DNA from: Micromonospora echinospora
GTDB lineage: Bacteria; Actinomycetota; Actinomycetes; Mycobacteriales; Micromonosporaceae
Assembly (NCBI RefSeq): GCF_014203425.1
Contig: NZ_JACHJC010000001.1
Location: forward strand, 5,916,001 to 5,980,000
Length of the DNA: 64,000 nucleotides
Direction: 5' to 3'
The translations under genes and the position numbers were made by a program. Positions 62,120 to 64,000 of this stretch are shown here, one piece after another (the first letter of the stretch is position 1; every line of letters begins with the position of its first letter). The notes below the pieces were generated by a model. That model did no database searches. It saw only the letters and a program-made list of their open reading frames with translations, and was not told the DNA's origin.

Positions 62120-62587
62120 TCAGGCGGCGACGGCCTCGGCCAGCGCCTTGCGCCAGCCCTGCTGGTCGCGCGCCTCACCGGGCATGTTCATCTCCGCGAA
62201 GCGGACCACTCCGGCCTTGTCGATGACGAAGGTGCCCCGGTTGGCGATGCCCGCGACGTCGTTGAAGACGTCGTACGCCTGGGCCACCGCGCCGTGCGGC
62301 CAGAAGTCGGCCAGCAACGGGAACTGGAAGCCCTCCTGCTCGGCCCAGATCTTGTGGGCGTACACGGAGTCGACGCTGACGGTCAGCACCTGGACGTCGT
62401 CGTTGGCGTACTCGTCGAGGTTGTCCCGCACCTCGGACAGCTCGCCCTGGCAGACGCCGGTGAAGGCGAGCGGGTAGAAGACGAGCAGCACGGTCTTGCG
62501 GCCACGGAAGTCGGCGAGCCGTACCTCCTGGTTGTTCTGGTCCTTGAGCAGGAAGTCGGGCGCCTCGGCGCCAACCTCGACGGGCAT
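62120..62587 (-). CDS. ahpE: Peroxiredoxin, AhpE type
   Basis: The 155-residue 1-Cys peroxiredoxin reduces peroxides. The active site is FYPLAFTGVCQGELSEVRD with the peroxidatic Cys near residue 45, preceded by Pro and Thr as needed. The Arg partner lies in NRGTFVIDKAGVVRFAEM. No resolving Cys is present, consistent with AhpE, which uses external thiols such as mycothiol. It ends near the tRNA and lies 8 bases after the DUF3052 stop. Confidence 0.9.
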   Translation of the reverse strand: MPVEVGAEAPDFLLKDQNNQEVRLADFRGRKTVLLVFYPLAFTGVCQGELSEVRDNLDEYANDDVQVLTVSVDSVYAHKIWAEQEGFQFPLLADFWPHGAVAQAYDVFNDVAGIANRGTFVIDKAGVVRFAEMNMPGEARDQQGWRKALAEAVAA

Positions 62588-62595
62588 GTGCGCTC

Positions 62596-63030
62596 CTACT
62601 TCTTGCTCTTGGAGCCGCGCCGCATGACGAGGCGGGCGCCGCTCCAGTCGCGGCCGGCGTTGATGGTGGAGGTCTGCTGGAGCCCGGCGGTCTGCGCGCT
62701 CTCCGCGACCTCGCTCGGCTCGACGTGGCCGTCCCGGCCGGCCTTCGGGGTCAGGAGCCAGACCACGCCGTTGTCGGCGAGCGGCCCGAGGGCGTCCACG
62801 AGGAGCTCGAAGAGGTCACCGTCGCCGTCTCGGTGCCAGACCAGAACCGCGTCGACCACCTCGTCGGTGTCCTCGTCGACGAGATCCCCACAGCGGTCGG
62901 TCAGGGCGTCCCGGAGATCGGTGTCGACGTCGTCGTCGTAGCCCATCTCCATGACGACCATGCCCGGCTCGATACCGAACCGGTCCGCCAGGCTGCGTAC
63001 CCCGTCGGCCTGACCAGCGGTCGCGCTCAC
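62596..63030 (-). CDS. DUF3052 family protein
   Basis: The 144-residue protein begins SATAGQADGVRSLADRFGIE and contains MVVMEMGYDDDVDTDLRDAL and VWLLTPKAGRDGHVEPSEVA, the DUF3052 pattern. GTG 63030 with GAGGAGG upstream is preferred over longer starts. It is conserved next to peroxiredoxin AhpE in actinobacteria; function unknown. Confidence 0.85.
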   Translation of the reverse strand: MSATAGQADGVRSLADRFGIEPGMVVMEMGYDDDVDTDLRDALTDRCGDLVDEDTDEVVDAVLVWHRDGDGDLFELLVDALGPLADNGVVWLLTPKAGRDGHVEPSEVAESAQTAGLQQTSTINAGRDWSGARLVMRRGSKSKK

Positions 63031-63141
63031 TGTCGAGTGCCTCCTCATCTCATGCCTGCTCGTGGCGTCGGGTGACACCGTCGGGCTCAGTCCACACAGT
63101 TGCGGCTCGCCGCGCAAGTGGCGCACCGGGTGGAACGGAAT

Positions 63142-64000
63142 TTACCGTGCCAGCAGCGTACGGGCACCCTGGGTGATGGCTTCCTCCGAGACCAGTACCT
63201 GACGAGCAGCCGGACCTAATGGTACAAACGAGTCAAGTCCGGCCACACGGCGCGCGGCGCCGACGTACCCGGTGTCGACGAGCGCGGACAGCACGCCCTC
63301 GCCCACCCCGCCGGAGCGCCGCGTCTCGTCCACCACCAGCACCCGGCCGGTCGCCGAGGCCTCCCGGATGATGTCGGCCACCGGCAGCGGGGCCAGCCAG
63401 CGCAGATCCACCACGCGGCTGCCCACGCCCTCCGCGGCGAGGGTGGCCGCCGCGCGCAGCGACATCCGCACCCCGCTACCGAAAGTGACAATGGTGAGGT
63501 CCTCGGACGAGCCGATCCCGTAGACACGGGCCCGCCCGATCGGCACGTGCCGGTCCGCCCAGGCGCCCGGCTCGGCGTACTCGGCCGTCCACTCTCCGTC
63601 ACCGTCGGTGTAGAGGTCGCGGGCGTGGTAGAGCGCGGCCGGCTCCAGGAAGACGCAGACGCTGCCGTCCACCCGGGCCGCCGCCAGGCACGTACGCAGC
63701 ATCGGCGCGGCGTCGTCCGGCCGCGCCGGCACGGCGACCACGAGCCCCGGCACGTCCCGCAGTACCGCCACCGAGTTGTCGTTGCGCGCGTTGCCGCCGA
63801 GCCCGTCCTCGCCCGCCAGGGCGGCCACCCGCACCACCATCGGGTTGCGGAACGCGCCCCGGGAGAAGAACCGCATGGTGGCCGCCTCGCCGCGGAGCTG
63901 GTCCTCGGCGCTGTGCAGATACGCCAGGTACCGGATCTCCGGCACCGGCAGCATCCCGGCCAGGCCGGCGCCCAGCCCGAGCCCGAGGATCGAGGTCTCG
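63142..64000 (-). CDS. Thiamine-diphosphate dehydrogenase E1 beta-type subunit (N-terminus beyond window)
   Basis: The frame is open to the right edge. Visible are the end of the transketolase pyrimidine domain (EIRYLAYLHSAEDQLRGEAA, MRFFSRGAFRNPMVVRVAAL, MLRTCLAAARVDGSVCVFLE) and the C-terminal transketolase domain (DLTIVTFGSGVRMSLRAAAT, VVDLRWLAPLPVADIIREAS). This matches branched-chain or pyruvate dehydrogenase E1 beta or an alpha-beta fusion. Which 2-oxoacid is used cannot be told. Confidence 0.85.
   Translation of the reverse strand, partial: ETSILGLGLGAGLAGMLPVPEIRYLAYLHSAEDQLRGEAATMRFFSRGAFRNPMVVRVAALAGEDGLGGNARNDNSVAVLRDVPGLVVAVPARPDDAAPMLRTCLAAARVDGSVCVFLEPAALYHARDLYTDGDGEWTAEYAEPGAWADRHVPIGRARVYGIGSSEDLTIVTFGSGVRMSLRAAATLAAEGVGSRVVDLRWLAPLPVADIIREASATGRVLVVDETRRSGGVGEGVLSALVDTGYVGAARRVAGLDSFVPLGPAARQVLVSEEAITQGARTLLAR

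Overview
The window is a high-GC actinobacterial chromosome segment, most likely Micromonospora or a close Micromonosporaceae relative. The evidence is G/C-biased third codon positions, many GTG starts, GTGA/ATGA gene overlaps, gene families typical of that group, and short dispersed GGAAGGGCCCC-type stem-loops. No database search was possible, so the genus is an inference.

Left accessory part (1-6834): a tightly overlapping minus-strand operon runs from 4748 to beyond the left edge. It encodes three small proteins, a GntR regulator with a 16-bp palindrome at its start, a family-2 glycosyltransferase and a membrane-anchored P-loop NTPase with Sel1/TPR repeats. A second GntR gene with its own palindrome is divergent. 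A lone, visibly AT-richer membrane protein (5650-6834) follows. The RNase P RNA gene (minus strand, about 7474-7896) marks the change to core-like sequence.

Central part (8184-54854): this is mostly chromosomal housekeeping and regulation. It holds two SigE-type sigma factors, each overlapped by a membrane-protein gene; the first pair carries expanded tandem repeats. There are MarR/MFS and TetR/reductase pairs with palindromic operators, a monocarboxylate symporter with its DUF3311 partner, RNase H/phosphatase, zinc-ribbon, Nif3 and flavoprotein genes, and a SNF2 helicase with a SWIM protein. A five-gene overlapping operon (27143-20893: DUF1800, DUF1501, ferric-reductase-like flavocytochrome, FMN-binding protein, ApbE) looks like an envelope flavin electron-transfer module. 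Further right are a GH15 glucoamylase/trehalase, an ABC-F gene behind a 14-codon leader peptide, and an XRE regulator divergent from three coupled Cys-rich mini-genes.

Right accessory part (55027-61950): a truncated IS5-type element abuts an IS3 element that is itself split by an IS110 element whose upstream end probably carries a bridge RNA. Next come two unlisted paralogous 54-residue membrane peptides (58824-58660 and 59635-59471), each with its own conserved promoter-like block, and other small genes. A decayed tyrosine integrase lies beside the 3' end of tRNA-Val(TAC), so this is probably the relic of an integrative element.

Right edge (62120-64000): core genes resume with an AhpE-type peroxiredoxin, a DUF3052 protein and the C-terminal part of a thiamine-diphosphate dehydrogenase E1 beta chain that leaves the window. 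Three genes show single frameshifts (aminoglycoside-phosphotransferase-like, DUF3592-like, integrase), so assembly error or decay should be kept in mind.
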